From Paulinella micropora (lineage: Eukaryota; Cercozoa; Imbricatea; Euglyphida), in the NCBI GenBank assembly GCA_009731375.1, contig BJOX01000204.1, positions 283,210 through 310,545 of the forward strand: 27,336 bases of DNA, in the 5' to 3' direction. Positions within the stretch are counted from its first letter, which is position 1, and each line of letters begins with the position of its first letter. This document shows positions 1-11,007 of the stretch, one piece after another. A program made the position numbers and the translations under genes. Under the pieces are notes generated by a model. That model had not been told where the DNA came from. It saw only the letters and a list, made by a program, of their open reading frames with translations, and did not search any database.

Positions 1-48
<48 letters not shown>

Positions 49-54
49 CCTTTC
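1..54. repeat. CT microsatellite
   Basis: Nearly pure TC dinucleotide repeat at the window edge. Followed by T-rich sequence and TTGTAG at 98-103, it could act as the polypyrimidine tract of a 3' splice site for the candidate exon at 104. Confidence 0.9.
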
Positions 55-103
55 TCAAGTCGTAACTTGCTGTGTCGTACTGTCTGTGTCTGTGTTGTAG
101 CCG

Positions 104-180
104 GCAGCGGTGCTGCTCGAAGCGGATTCTGCGGGTGCGGGAAAGGAAGCGACCACTGTCCACGCTCCATTTGTGATGAG
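104..180 (+). CDS. Candidate internal exon, unknown protein
   Basis: A balanced-composition island between a pyrimidine tract ending in TAG and a GTACAA donor that opens into CATA repeats. One plus frame is open throughout and reads as an alanine- and glutamate-rich peptide containing LLEADSAGAGKEATT. No domain is recognised. It may be a 5' exon of the gene that is clear from 1471 onward, but the phase to the next exon is not resolved. Confidence 0.3.
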
Positions 181-300
181 GTACAAACATACATACATAC
201 ATGCATACTTATTACATACATAGGTACATACATACATACAATGTTACATACATACATGCATACAAGGATAGTAAACTCAAAGGTACATACATACATAACT
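181..300. repeat. CATA-rich repeat, probably intronic
   Basis: Imperfect ACATACAT repeats lying between two candidate exons. They have the same character as the repeats inside the better supported introns at 2684-2918 and 6279-6474. Confidence 0.85.
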
Positions 301-477
301 GGAACATTGCGCTTGATCTTCGACGTACCACGCCATTCCAAGCCCACGGAAATCCACTGTTCCGAGCACGGCGGGGTCCCGTAGACTTCAGGGGCAGAGC
401 AGATCAGGTAGCGGTATCCGCAGATGATGGTAGACGGATGTGGTGGCTCTATAGGCAACCCTATAATTCAGTTTTGG
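298..477 (+). CDS. Candidate internal exon, unknown protein
   Basis: One plus frame is open across a non-repetitive stretch containing ALDLRRTTPFQAHGNP and later RRMWWLYRQPYNS. It ends at a GTATGT donor-like site just before a long TG-rich repeat. The acceptor side is unclear because it lies in CATA repeats. The 3' end of this exon and its donor are duplicated at 583-617 (see findings). Function is unknown. Confidence 0.35.
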
Positions 478-483
478 TATGTA

Positions 484-518
<35 letters not shown>

Positions 519-519
519 A

Positions 520-568
<49 letters not shown>

Positions 569-613
569 GTCTATGTCTATGTAGGCAACCCTATAATTCA
601 GTTTTGGTATGTA

Positions 614-644
<31 letters not shown>

Positions 645-749
645 TTAACTATGTGTATGTGTATGTGTATGTGTATGTCTATGTCTATGTCTATGTCTAT
701 GTCTATGTCCATGTCTATGTCTATGTGTGTGTATGTTTATACTTATGTA

Positions 750-780
<31 letters not shown>

Positions 781-830
781 TTGTATATCTATGTGCATGT
801 GCATGTGTATGTGCATGTATATATGAATCT
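478..830. repeat. TGTATG/TGTCTA repeat with embedded duplication
   Basis: Hexamer-like GTGTAT and CTATGT repeats. A unique segment, the exon end GGCAACCCTATAATTCAG plus its donor, occurs at about 453-477 and again at about 585-609, so part of the tract arose by duplication of roughly 132 bp. All long open frames here come from the repeat and are not genes. Confidence 0.9.
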
Positions 831-935
831 GACTGTATGTATGCCAGAGAAAGCTTACCTTCCAGGACTTGTTTTATGTCAGCGTCACTTTGCATTTGCA
901 CCATTGTCTCCCTGCCATCAACAAAACCAAGAAAC

Positions 936-1125
936 CATGAGTGAGAAGGAAGGGAGGAGAAGAGGGAGCAATACGAGAAAATGGACCGAGACATGGAGGA
1001 ATCCTTGCCCCACGGGTAAAGAGACAAAGGACCCCAGTGAAGAACACAGACGGTCTCATCTCTGGGGTCCTCGCCGAGCTCGAACCCATAGACACACATG
1101 GGAAACATGTTGTCTTCGCAGGAGT
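936..1125 (+). CDS. Candidate exon, unknown protein
   Basis: A plus frame contains NTDGLISGVLAELEPIDTHG, with codons mostly ending in C or G as in the clear exons downstream. Exon boundaries are not resolved. A TTTTCAG acceptor-like site lies at about 1147-1153 and a sequence gap follows at 1296. A minus-strand open frame across the same bases looks like a shadow. Confidence 0.3.
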
Positions 1126-1295
1126 CGCTCATTTCTTGTTGTTTGATTTTCAGGGATTTTGGCTGGGGAAAAGAGAACCAGCCAACCCACCGAACTTTGG
1201 TTTTCCCCGCCAGATTTTCGTGCGCAAATTGAATTTGGGGTTGTATTTGAATCAAAATTGAAGGAATCGTTTTTTTCTGCGGTATTGGGTCGCGA

Positions 1296-1305
1296 NNNNN
1301 NNNNN
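1296..1305. other. Assembly gap with duplicated flanks
   Basis: Ten N. The 19 bases before the gap (1277-1295, beginning CTGCGGTATT) recur directly after it at 1306-1324 with two mismatches. The gap therefore probably joins two overlapping or allelic contig ends and does not represent missing sequence. Confidence 0.85.
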
Positions 1306-1470
1306 CTGCGGTATTAGGTCGTGATGACTTGAGAAAAGCCTGGATTCCTTGCAAAAAATCAGACAAATCTGGGAAATTCTCACAGGTTTTGCGATGGCGA
1401 CGATTGGCCTGGGCAAAAATATTGCCAATTTGCGAAAACGTCACGAGGCAATTTCAGTCAGGCAAGTTGA

Positions 1471-2700
1471 TCTGAACTTTCTGAACTTTTTGCAAGCTAC
1501 TACTTCTTAAAAGCTCTTTCAAACTCATTTCTACTGCAATTCTTTTTCCGCGAGCGTACAAACAGCATTATCGCGACCCAACATGTCTGCGTCATCGAAT
1601 ACTTCGACAAAAAAAACCTGCCGCAACAAACCTTGGACGCGAGTCCAAGAGTGAAGGAAAAATGGTTGACACATTGGAACAACAGAGCCCTGCCTCTGGC
1701 AATAGCAGCGCACAAAGAGCTGGCGACGCTGCCAGAGTCTTGGAAGCTTCCCAGGAGCTGAAAGCCAGGAGCAAATTGAAGTCTGGTGATTCGAGGAAGA
1801 ATGAGCAGCGACTGGTTTCCAACGTCAGACTGCTTTTGTCTTTGCTCTTCGTCAAGCAAGACAGCAACGCATACAAAGAGAAGAACGCGATGGGAAAAGT
1901 CATAATTGCATACCTATGTTGGGGTCTGCACACAGGTTGGTGTGAAACCGTCCTGGGGCTACCACAAGTCTACAAAAAAAACGTCGTGCGTCAATCCACT
2001 TTGGTACTGTTTGAACTTGCTCTGTGCACTTCGTGATGTCAGTGGTGGCACTTATATGCAGCGTGCCACAATGATTACTTCTTGTTGGCTTTCTGTTCCA
2101 GGAACTAGCAGCTTCGCTGGATATGTTCCAACTGCCACGGCAGCTGGCGGCACCCAAACGCTCCAACATCAGCATGGAAGAGGTGGCTGCCTACGCAGAT
2201 ACTTTGGGGAATTTACTGGAAAGCAGATCTGGAGCTGAGTCCAACTATCGCTACATTCCAGAAGGGAAGATTGTATATTACCTACGGTATCGGTATTGGG
2301 AACACAGCATTATCCTCGGTGTCTTGCACAGGTACCGGTTTGTGCATGCATGCATAGATTCACGGCGTATGATTCCGCAAATTGCCGCGTGCATCGCCCA
2401 CGCTGAATTGTGCCTCAACAAGCTTCCAGTTATTAATTATGGCATGGATGAGTGCATAGACCGCATTAATATTACATATGTGTAAATTATCTGATGTGTG
2501 AAATTGATTTTTTTTTATTATTTTTTTTTTTGTAACGCGTTTGGGTCATTCAGGATATCCTCGAAGCATCAGGAGCAAGTGTTAGAATACTCTTGCAAAC
2601 TCAAACAAGGCAAGAGGCTGACCACCATGCAGAAAAACTTGGTACTCTATGTGACCTGGCACAAAGAGTACCCAAGTCACAAGGTATACATGCATGTATG

Positions 2701-2732
<32 letters not shown>

Positions 2733-3436
2733 TTCATGCATGCATATAATGTTATGTATGTAGCATGTGCGTATGTAGCATGTATGTATGTATGCATGTA
2801 TGCATGTATGCATGTATGCATGTATGCATGTATGTATATGCACAATGTACGCATTTATGCATGCATTTATGTATTTATATGTGTATGTATGTATGTATGC
2901 TGGTTGAATGTGTATAAGGCATTGATCGAAAAACTGGAGGCACCCATAACTATGACGGAAGAGAGATCTGCGGAGTACAAAGCCGCAGAGTCCACACTCC
3001 CAAAGTTCACCCGCCGAGGCTATATAGGTTTTTGGCAGATCATGGGAATCATGAAGGCGAAAAGCCTCCTGATTTGGCGAATCCAGCGACACCCCAAGTA
3101 CTGCGAACCATGTATCATTGGTGCCGAGATTGTTGCTCAGGTCATTTATAATAATGCATAAACATAACATTGCCTATATATATATAAGTAAGGAAGTAAG
3201 ATATATATTATTATTATTATATATATATATATATAATATGTATATATATATAAGGTTGAGGCATGGAAGTAGAAAAAAAAGCAGCACACTCGCGGCAATA
3301 TAATATATATATTGGCACATTCGCGGCGTTCGCGGCGGTCGCGGCGGTCGCGGCAAAATTTGCCGCGGGCATATATATATATATATATACATATATATAT
3401 ACATATATATATGTATATACATATATATATATGTAC

Positions 3437-3529
<93 letters not shown>

Positions 3530-6500
3530 TATNNNNNNNNNNAGGTTGAGGCATGGAAGCAGGAAAAAATCCAGCTTGCAAAGGAAGGAAATACAGCAGG
3601 GTTGGCAGCGCTGGATAAAAAAATCGATGCAAACCGGAGGGCTTTGCAAGACTACGAGCGACACAAGGGGCTGCAAGCCATCGTGAAGCCCTACATCGCC
3701 GACTTTCAGCGGGAAATGCACCACGATGAATGCCTCATGGTACAGTCACTGTGTTGACTACATACATACAATGTCACATACAATTACATACATGCACACA
3801 TGCATACAATCATACATGTAGGTACACGACTACGGTGGTCTTTATTCATGCAGTGGAGAAAAATTCTACGTCTTCTGGATAGTTTCAATTTTTTATGCAG
3901 AGGAAGAGGATGATATACCAACACGAGAAGCTTTTCTTCTCTTAGGAAATGGTACGTATATATACAAACAATATAACACACAGAGCAATACTAATATGAT
4001 CATACATTTGTTCTACATTCACACATTATTACAATATTACATAATATCACGTATTACACTTCTAGGGTCCATGACGGCCGCAACAACTGCATGGTGCTGG
4101 GAGCAGATGTTCACCACGTTTCAGATACATACCCGATGGTTCCCCAGCCGTCGCATCGCAAGGCAGATATAGATTGACAGAGCAAGTACAACGTAACACC
4201 GCATTTTTCTTTAGGCGTTTTGTCCTGCAAACGGGTGACAACGGAGCCAACGTCAAATCCTACGGCCTCATCAATTTCTGGTCAGGCATCAGGAAGTGGC
4301 TGCAAGACACATTTGGAGAAACAAAGTTTGAGTTCGAAACGGCAACTTACCCCCCTTGCCACGGCGATGGCCCGGCAGGTGCCCTTTTCAATGCATCTCT
4401 TGAACGCTTTCGTTTTATGCATGGATAGATTGATGGATGGGTTGAGAGATGGATGGATTCGAAATTCACTGAAATTGGTGTCATGTATTGTCCATTGAAT
4501 GCTGTTATGCGCAGATTGGCATATCAACTTCGTCAAGAAGCAGGCGTGGCGGCAGCAAGTCACCAGGCGACTTGCTTTCTACAAAACTTCTGAATATGCC
4601 GACCTCTTTCGACAGCGGCCGAAAACCCACGTGGCTACAGTCCCCGAACAATTCACGGTGAGAGACTTTGACGACGCAACTAAGGAACCCGTCCTGGACA
4701 CGCCACACATCCCAACTTCAAGGCCGGCTGACAACAGAATCGGCCAGGGTGTCAAGAAAGTCTCTTCAATCAGGTTCATTAGTTAGATTAGCCTTAGTGT
4801 ATTTATTTGATCATCAGTGGTAAATAGAACGTGTTATCCCTAGGGCTTCTATAGCTACATGCATTTGTAGGTACTGGTACCTGGATTCCAAGGGGAACAA
4901 GGTTTTCGAACCAGGAGTAGCAATTGCCCGTGAGCACCCACTGGCGTCGCAAGGTACATAATCATTGAGAATTTGGAGNNNNNNNNNNTGTGTATTTATT
5001 TGATCATCAGTTGTAAATAGAACGTGTTATCCCTAGGGCTTCTATAGCTACATGCATTTGTAGGTACTGGTACCTGGATTCCAAGGGGAACAAGGTTTTC
5101 GAACCAGGAGTAGCAATTGCCCGTGAGCACCCACTGGCGTCGCAAGGTACATAATCATTGAGAATTTGGAGGGGGAGGTGGGGGCGGGGGGAGGGGGGAG
5201 GTCAGAGGCAGAGCTTCGAGAGATTCCATGAAAAGGTAATCTAGCGATCTGCAGCTTTAGTATACCAAGGAGAATCATGATCTGTGGCTCTGTATAGTAG
5301 TGAAATCAAATTTGAATTTTTGCCTCTGTACCATGTGTTGACAGCTACTCTTTGGGATTTTCGAGAATATCGCGGGAGCTGCCGCAAGTGCTCGCAGCTC
5401 TTGCTCCGCCCGGTGCTTCTGTCAGATCCTCCATCCGACCATGCGGGTGGTTGCGAGGCCTGGCAAGGAGGGGTCGGAGAGAACGTTTCCAGAAAGGATG
5501 CAGATTTTATTCGACTGCAACAACAGTTTGAGCTTGCGCGAACTCCGTCTACTGTCAACATCAGGGAGATATACGCAGTAACAAAAAAAGGGGGCGGAAG
5601 CCCCGCAAGTCCCAGGTGACTCCGCAGCAGCTACTCGATGGCCCGCAACTACCAACCGTCGAAGCAATGACTGCCGCCTGCTCTGCAGCAGAACTGAAAG
5701 CATTGTGCAATCAACTCGGACTGTCTAAAAGTGGGTCTAAGTCTGCGCTCGCACAAAGTCTCATCAATGCTTGGAAAGATGGCCAACGTCCATTACCTGC
5801 CTCTGCCTCCACATCCGCGGATGGAGTGAATGGAGCTTCTGCTGCGCCAGCGCCTGCAGCGCTCGCGGCGGCGTTCGCGGCAGGTCCCTCGTCAAGTGTA
5901 CCTGCAGCTGCTATGGTCGCGGCAAACCCTATTTTAGATGTGCCTCAAGCTGTTCCTGGGGAAATTGCTTCTTCTGCGCCGGCACCTGCAACGCGCACGG
6001 CGATTGCTGCATCATCCTCGTCAAGTGTGCTTGCAGCTGACATGGTCGTGGTAGGTTCCTCGCCAGGTGTGTCTGCAGTTGTCCCTCGGAAACGTGCTAT
6101 TGCGGCGCTGGCGGCAGCTGCAGCGATCGCGCCAGTGTCCGCTATTTCACCGAACGTGTCTGCAGCTGCCGCAGTCGCGGCAGGGTCCTCGCCGGGTGAG
6201 CCCGCAGCTGCCAGACTCAGTCAGAAACGCATGCGTCTTAGTACCGGTGGCAGAAAAAAAACGCAAGCAGGCTCAGGGGTAGCAAATGTCTTTCTGCAGT
6301 CTGCAGAAAGCCTTGCATCAGGGTCATCATTAATTTTACTACGTATCTGTCAATAAATACATTGATAAATTAATACATACATTAAATCATTAATACATTA
6401 ATATGTTTATACATACATATATACATCAATACATACATTCACACATACATACATTTATATACATACCTTTTCAGAATGGAGTTGACCATGGCAAGCGCGC

Positions 6501-6678
6501 AGCACCGACAGCTGCGCCTGCGTTTGCATCGTCGGCTTTGCGGAGATCTTCCCGTAGCACCCGCTCGGAGAATACTTACGTTGGACTGGACCAAGAAGAG
6601 CAACCATCTGAGGGTGACGATGAAAATTGGGTTTATGAAGGCAGTGAGAGCGACGATAAGAGCGAGGGCGATGAATGA
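1471..6678 (+). CDS. Multi-exon SAP-domain protein with possible transposase-like core
   Basis: Exons with consistent phase: about 1471-1898, 1936-2037, 2102-2331, 2554-2683, 2919-3140, 3545-3739, 3822-3951, an unresolved exon near 4069-4135, 4215-4378, 4515-4772, 4871-4953, 5345-6278, 6475-6678 (TGA stop). Nearly all introns begin GT and end AG; 1899-1935 is only 37 bp. The product is about 1,000 residues. The middle part has [18 protein letters not shown], then [18 protein letters not shown] and [18 protein letters not shown]. The spaced D, DNG and D/E residues resemble an RNase H-fold DDE transposase (inference only). The last long exon has RGRKPRK, like an AT-hook (about 5588-5612), and a SAP DNA-binding motif (about 5670-5775, [20 protein letters not shown]). 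Alanine-rich repeats and an acidic tail ([20 protein letters not shown]) follow. Two apparent one-base losses, near 1745-1760 and in the A7 run at 5583-5589, look like sequence errors. A chromatin-associated or domesticated transposase protein is likely; the family is not recognised. Confidence 0.72.
2684..2918. repeat. TGTA/GCATGTAT repeat filling an intron
   Basis: Tetranucleotide TGTA repeat with GCATGTAT variants. It lies wholly between a donor (AAG|GTATAC) and an acceptor (TATAAG|GCATTG) of the SAP-domain gene, and both flanking exons are in phase 0. Confidence 0.85.
3173..3532. repeat. AT dinucleotide tracts with a GC-rich insert
   Basis: Long TATA repeats (3173-3252 and 3373-3532) enclose a GC block at about 3318-3372. 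The block is built from TTCGCGGCG and GTCGCGGCG units and ends in the 19-base palindrome CGCGGCAAAATTTGCCGCG (3349-3367). A copy of the next exon's start (AGGTTGAGGCATGGAAG) lies at 3253-3269 and again after the gap at 3543-3559. Confidence 0.85.
3533..3542. other. Assembly gap inside AT repeat
   Basis: Ten N following a long AT tract. The 17 bases after it match 3253-3269, so the region between may be a collapsed or alternative allele. The exon at 3545-3739 starts directly after the gap. Confidence 0.8.
4798..5171. repeat. Exon-containing block duplicated across an assembly gap
   Basis: About 180 bp (4798-4978) recur after ten N (4979-4988) at about 4990-5171 with at least one substitution (AGTGGT versus AGTTGT). 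Each copy carries the whole 83-nt exon (4871-4953 and 5064-5146) with its TAG acceptor and GTACAT donor. The downstream exon at 5345 joins in phase with either one. This is most simply two haplotypes placed in series and not a real exon duplication. Confidence 0.85.
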
Positions 6679-6798
6679 ATGATATTCAAGTTTGGGATCC
6701 GTTGCTTTTATAAAATAACCATCCTATAAGTAACTGCCGCCACCATGAGTCTCACTATAATGTTCTTCCGCTTAAAATTTACCAGCGATGAGTACTGA

Positions 6799-6864
6799 AA
6801 TAAAAAACATATGTATATATTTCTTGTGGTTCGAAATCAATTTGGGAAACTTGTGTTTAATAAA
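6799..6864 (+). other. Polyadenylation signals
   Basis: AATAAA occurs at 6799-6804 and again at 6859-6864, 121 and 181 bases after the stop codon of the SAP-domain gene. Their position fits the 3' end of that transcript. Confidence 0.5.
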
Positions 6865-7943
6865 GATTACGCAACAAGTCTTAGCTTCCTTCTTGCAATT
6901 GGAAATTCAGTGCTAGTGAAATAATCTATCTAGCCTCTCCTTCAGGCTCACTCCGGCTTGACGGATGCAGTCTTAATATCATTGGATTTAAGAAGTTTTT
7001 AATATTACTTTTAAAGAATTATGAAGCACACCAAAAGTAGGTAGCACGTGCCAAGATGCAACAAAAATGTATGTCTTGGATGCGCGGCGTTAAAGTTGTT
7101 GTGACAAAATTGCATAATGTAGGTCTAAATCGCTAAACCAAACCGGATCCAAGTTTATTGTTTAGAAGAGCAGGCCTGCGGGTTGTGCAGAAAGTTTCTG
7201 AGTCGTAGATACCCAGCCCGCCGCGAACGCCGTGAACCCCGTGAACTAAGTCTGCCGGGAGAGAACCTGGTGAGCCTGCCGCCATCCAGCCTCAAACGAA
7301 ACATCATTTATGCATGTATTTGAAGTGTTTTCAAGTAATCATCTGTGCTTGTTATGGTCAGCAGGCTGAATTAACCCAAGCAAGGAACACAGCGACAGCT
7401 GCATTGAAGAAGGTAAAGGTTTGTATAAAATTGTGAAGGTGCACGCACGTTTGTCATAAATTTGTACTGGACACACTGTATATATCTCGAGTAAAGCATT
7501 AGGAAGGAGTCCGGATGCAGTAGCTATGATAGGTAGCGTGAATTCCAAAAAAATCGCGGCAGGTGGACGCCGCGAAATGCCAAAGACACCAAAAAACACA
7601 CGCCGTCAAGTTATCAAACTTGAGAGAATCGCAAGTGTGATGTCGGACGTCATAGTCCTGCATAGATCTATCGTTTTTTACATGCTTTGTGAAGAAAACA
7701 AATTTTTTCAGATAGTGTAAACCGCCGCCAAGCGGTTGACAGCGCCGCGAACTGACAACAACTTTCGACCGCTCGTTCTCACTCAAAACTTGTGTGACAC
7801 CTAAAAGCTCTTGCAGGCCTTCAGTACTCATATTATGTATGAAGCTAAAAAAAATTTGAAAAAATTTCTAGCGGCCCTGCTTCGTAGCAAAGTAGAAATC
7901 AGCTCAGATAGTGTATAGTGTACTTGAAAAAAGTGCGAACGTG
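6865..7943. other. Spacer between host gene and viral island, no convincing gene
   Basis: Mixed-composition sequence with no coding-like open frame. It holds several GCCGCGAA motifs (7211, 7571, 7744), including the inverted pair TCGCGGC/GCCGCGA near 7555-7576. TCAGATAGTGTA occurs at about 7709 and 7904. GC content falls near 7900-7950, marking the left edge of the AT-rich element, but no terminal repeat or target-site duplication could be identified. Confidence 0.55.
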
Positions 7944-10856
7944 TCATATGAACCCACTCGTTGAAGAATTATTCACTCTAAATCTAAAAGCATAAGAAGT
8001 TAATCCTCCGCCTACTCCTCCTGCTGGTGCTGTTCCTCCATTTAATGCTTTATTTGCTCCAGACTGAGACATATAAATCCCCCATGCTGAATCAGCAGTA
8101 TCCCATACAAATATTTCTCTCGCATTCGTCCCGTCTGTTTGTCCTTGAATTCCTATTTTCGCTCCATTATTAGTTGTGGTCGTTAGCACACCAGAATATG
8201 TAATTCCCGCAATCGCCGTTATTAATCCACTCGCCGTTATTGCCTTTGTTGTTAATAAGCCTGCTGTATCAAGTTCAAGAGCCACAGACCAAGGAACAGC
8301 AGTCCCGACACTTTTCCCACTATCATACAAAAATCTAAGTTTGTTAGAAAATTTATTAATTAAAAAGTTTGAACTCGCATAACTTGATTTCCATCCCGCG
8401 CCATCTAAATAAGCATCCAAACCCATATTTAGCTATTATGTCCTAAATTAAATAGTCCAAATGTAGGATAAATATCTTCCGTTGTAATTGCCTGCAAATG
8501 TGCTCCAGTTGTATTGTTGTTAAATGTCCCATACAATTCTAAGCCCGCTGTCGTACCTATTCCTTTTGTTGTGTTTCCTATAATTATTGGTTTGCCTGTT
8601 GCTGTTGTTATTTTATCGCTTGCCGCTAATGTTGTTGTAGTCATGCCAGCAGTTGAAGTGATTGATGTTCCCGTTATTGTTCCACTATTTGTTATGTTGT
8701 TTGAGTTCATATCCAAAGCACCATAAAACCGCATACCGCCAGCATTGTTAAAGCGGACCATGTCAGATGAAGCACTTTTATTATCCAAAAGTTTTGAAAT
8801 ATAAAGTCCCGCCCCTTTTACATCAAATGCTACATTCGTGAATACATAACCTCTTTGGTCTGCGGTTCCACTTGTAGCAGTATTTAGAGTAAATAAGAAA
8901 TATTGATAATCACCTGATGTCTGTGAAGAGAATATATCTCCTCCATTTTGGTTTAATCCTCGCCCCATTATATGTTATATTTCCACCATTAATGATAACT
9001 TGATTATTAAAATCAGCCGTTTGTGTTAAAGTTAGATATTTTATCGTAGTGCTCGCCCCATTAAATGTTTTACTTCCTGTTATGGTTTGGTCTGTTTTTA
9101 GTTTTACAATTTGTACATCTAATGTATCCACATAACTTTTGTTTGCTCCGTCCGTTGTTGCTGATGGTGTGGCTAAGTTTGTTATTCTGTTGTTGTTCAA
9201 ACTTAATGTTGTTCCAGTTGCGGTTATAATTAAAGTATTACCTGAATATAATTCAACATATGAACCAGTTATTTGTATCGGATACCAAGTCGCTGTTGCT
9301 GTTTTTTGTGCTGCACTCATTCCTATTTTTGTATCAAAGGCGATGCCGATGCAGTCAAAAGAAGCAGGATTTGATGAACCACTTACTTCTAAAACTGATG
9401 TAAATTTTTTATTTCCTGCTATGGTTTGGTCTCCTGTTAGTTTAACCACCGAAGCATCAAGGACAGAAACATCCACACCATCAACAAGATTAACATTTGT
9501 TATGCTTTGGCTTTTCATATCAATACCCGCACTAGCATTTATTATGTTGCTGAATGTTTTGGTTCCTGCTATGGTTTGGTCTCCTGTTAGTTTAACCACC
9601 GAACCATCAACTGCAAGAGTGGTGAGATTAATTCCATTATATGTAGAAGCCCCTGAAATAGCATAACCACCCATATTTAATGCTCCTGTCATACTGGCGG
9701 TGCCGTCTAATCTAATAAAGGGCGATGCCACATTTCGCCATTGTCCTGTGCTATAAATAAGCAGTTGATTATCTGTTGCTGTTGTTATAATCACATCACT
9801 ATGTGTATCAATACTTCCACTTGCTGACACTTTCGCGTTGTTGGAGTCATGCTCAGATAACCAAGTTGCGATAGCACTACCATTTAGTTGATTTACATTT
9901 GTAATGTTTTGGTTGTTCATATTTATTCCTCCCGTCATACTGGCTGTGCCGTCTAATCTAAGAAAGGGTGAAGTCGTATTTCTCCATTGACGTGTGCTAT
10001 AAATAAGCAGTTGGTTATCTGCTGGGAAGCCTGTTATTGTCACATCGCTGTGGTTATCTATACTTCCACCTGCTGACACTTTATCATTGTTATCATTATG
10101 CTCAAATATCTATTCATCAACATCTTTGGTATTTAGTCAATTTACTCCTGTTATATTCAAATATCCGCCCATACTAATATTGCCGAATTCATCAACATTT
10201 ATCGGAAAGGTTTTATTTACCCAGTTTATTGAATTATATGTTAGATAACTATTAGTGGCTATTGGTGCGGTTATGACTACATCAGAAAGTGTGTCAATTG
10301 AACCGAGGGTGGTATTCTTCCATTTACCATCTACATCATTATATCTTAAGTATTGACCGACCACTGGTGCAGATATGTTTGTATATATCAAATTGTATAA
10401 ACTGGTTTGGTGCGGATTGGAAGTATTGCTTCTGTGTTGAGTTGAGGCTTTGACTTCGTCGTTGTCCCTCACTCGTTGCTCTGTATAGTATAAATTTTTT
10501 CCTTCTTTGATATCCGTCGTTGATTTTAAAGCGAGACGTGTGTCAAAGCGGTTGTCAGTCCAATAATAATTAAGCCCTTCTTTTAGGTCTGTTGTTGATT
10601 TTAAAGCGAACCGACCATCAAAGCGGTTATCAGTCCAATAATAATTAAGCCCTTCTTTTAGGTCTGTTGTTGATTTTAAAGCGAGCCGTGTATCAAATCG
10701 CGCATCAGTATAATAAAGATTTATTGGGTCGGAATCTTCTGGCACTCTGTCTGTATTCAGACCGACTATGTTCGTGTTCGTTAAGTCTAAGTTTGCGATT
10801 GATAGGCTGTCTGTCGCGATTTCTGACAAGCCGAGTAATGATTTATATTGCGACAT
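7944..10856 (-). pseudogene. Phage-type fibre/receptor-binding protein, disrupted
   Basis: About 970 codons. The start is the ATG at 10856, 13 bases from the conserved palindrome. The N-terminal part has 25-residue repeats of the form YYWTDNRFDTRLALKSTTD and a TSNPHQTSLYNL motif, both common in tail-fibre proteins of marine phages. The middle has two or three copies of LTGDQTIAGTKTF and two copies of a GSIDTHSDV...RLDGTASMTG module. The C-terminal part is glycine- and serine-rich (TAPAGGVGGGLTSYAF). Such repeats form trimeric, mostly beta fibres that bind cell surfaces. Breaks: in-frame TGA (10137-10139) and TAG (10110-10112), a frameshift near 8910-8968, and a one-base insertion near 8430 (AGCTAAATATGG). 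At the TAG, the second module copy has tryptophan, so TGG to TAG is likely. The gene points away from the K/E-rich gene at 11008. Confidence 0.8.
10495..10720 (-). repeat. 75-bp in-frame tandem repeat in fibre gene
   Basis: Period 75 bp: GCCCTTCTTTTAGG begins at 10573 and again at 10648. Each period encodes 25 residues, with three to four copies. The two central copies are nearly identical at DNA level, which suggests recent duplication or gene conversion. Confidence 0.85.
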
Positions 10857-10862
10857 TGTTTG

Positions 10863-10914
10863 TATATAAAAAATCGCTCGCGATTTTGCTATATAACACA
10901 AATTTTCAATTTGT
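10863..10914 (-). promoter_or_regulatory. Paired-palindrome motif, copy A (upstream of fibre gene)
   Basis: Read on the minus strand, ACAAATT-GAA-AATTTGT is followed by GTTATATAGC and then AAAATCGC-GA-GCGATTTT (plus coordinates 10870-10887). The inner palindrome ends 13 bases before the fibre ATG. No gene ends here, so it is not a terminator. A promoter, operator or 5'-UTR hairpin fits. The same layout recurs at 11655 and 18617. Confidence 0.65.
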
Positions 10915-10943
10915 TTGTATATGAATTATTTTTAGTTTTTTTA

Positions 10944-10969
10944 TTTTTGTTAAATTATACTAACAAAAA
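10944..10969. promoter_or_regulatory. Inverted repeat in divergent intergenic region
   Basis: TTTTTGTTA (10944-10952) pairs exactly with TAACAAAAA (10961-10969) across an 8-base AT-rich spacer. It lies between the divergent starts of the fibre gene (10856) and the K/E-rich gene (11008), so it may be a shared control element. Confidence 0.45.
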
Positions 10970-11007
10970 ATACAATTATTTTGTGTAATATCATTCGTCG
11001 GTAAACA

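Noticed and set aside
743-1444. 233-codon minus-strand frame
   Set aside because: It crosses a gap and a microsatellite, and the plus strand over 1020-1125 has better codon use.
7526-7720. 64-codon plus-strand ORF in the spacer
   Set aside because: No codon bias or domain features, and it overlaps the GCCGCGAA repeat motifs.
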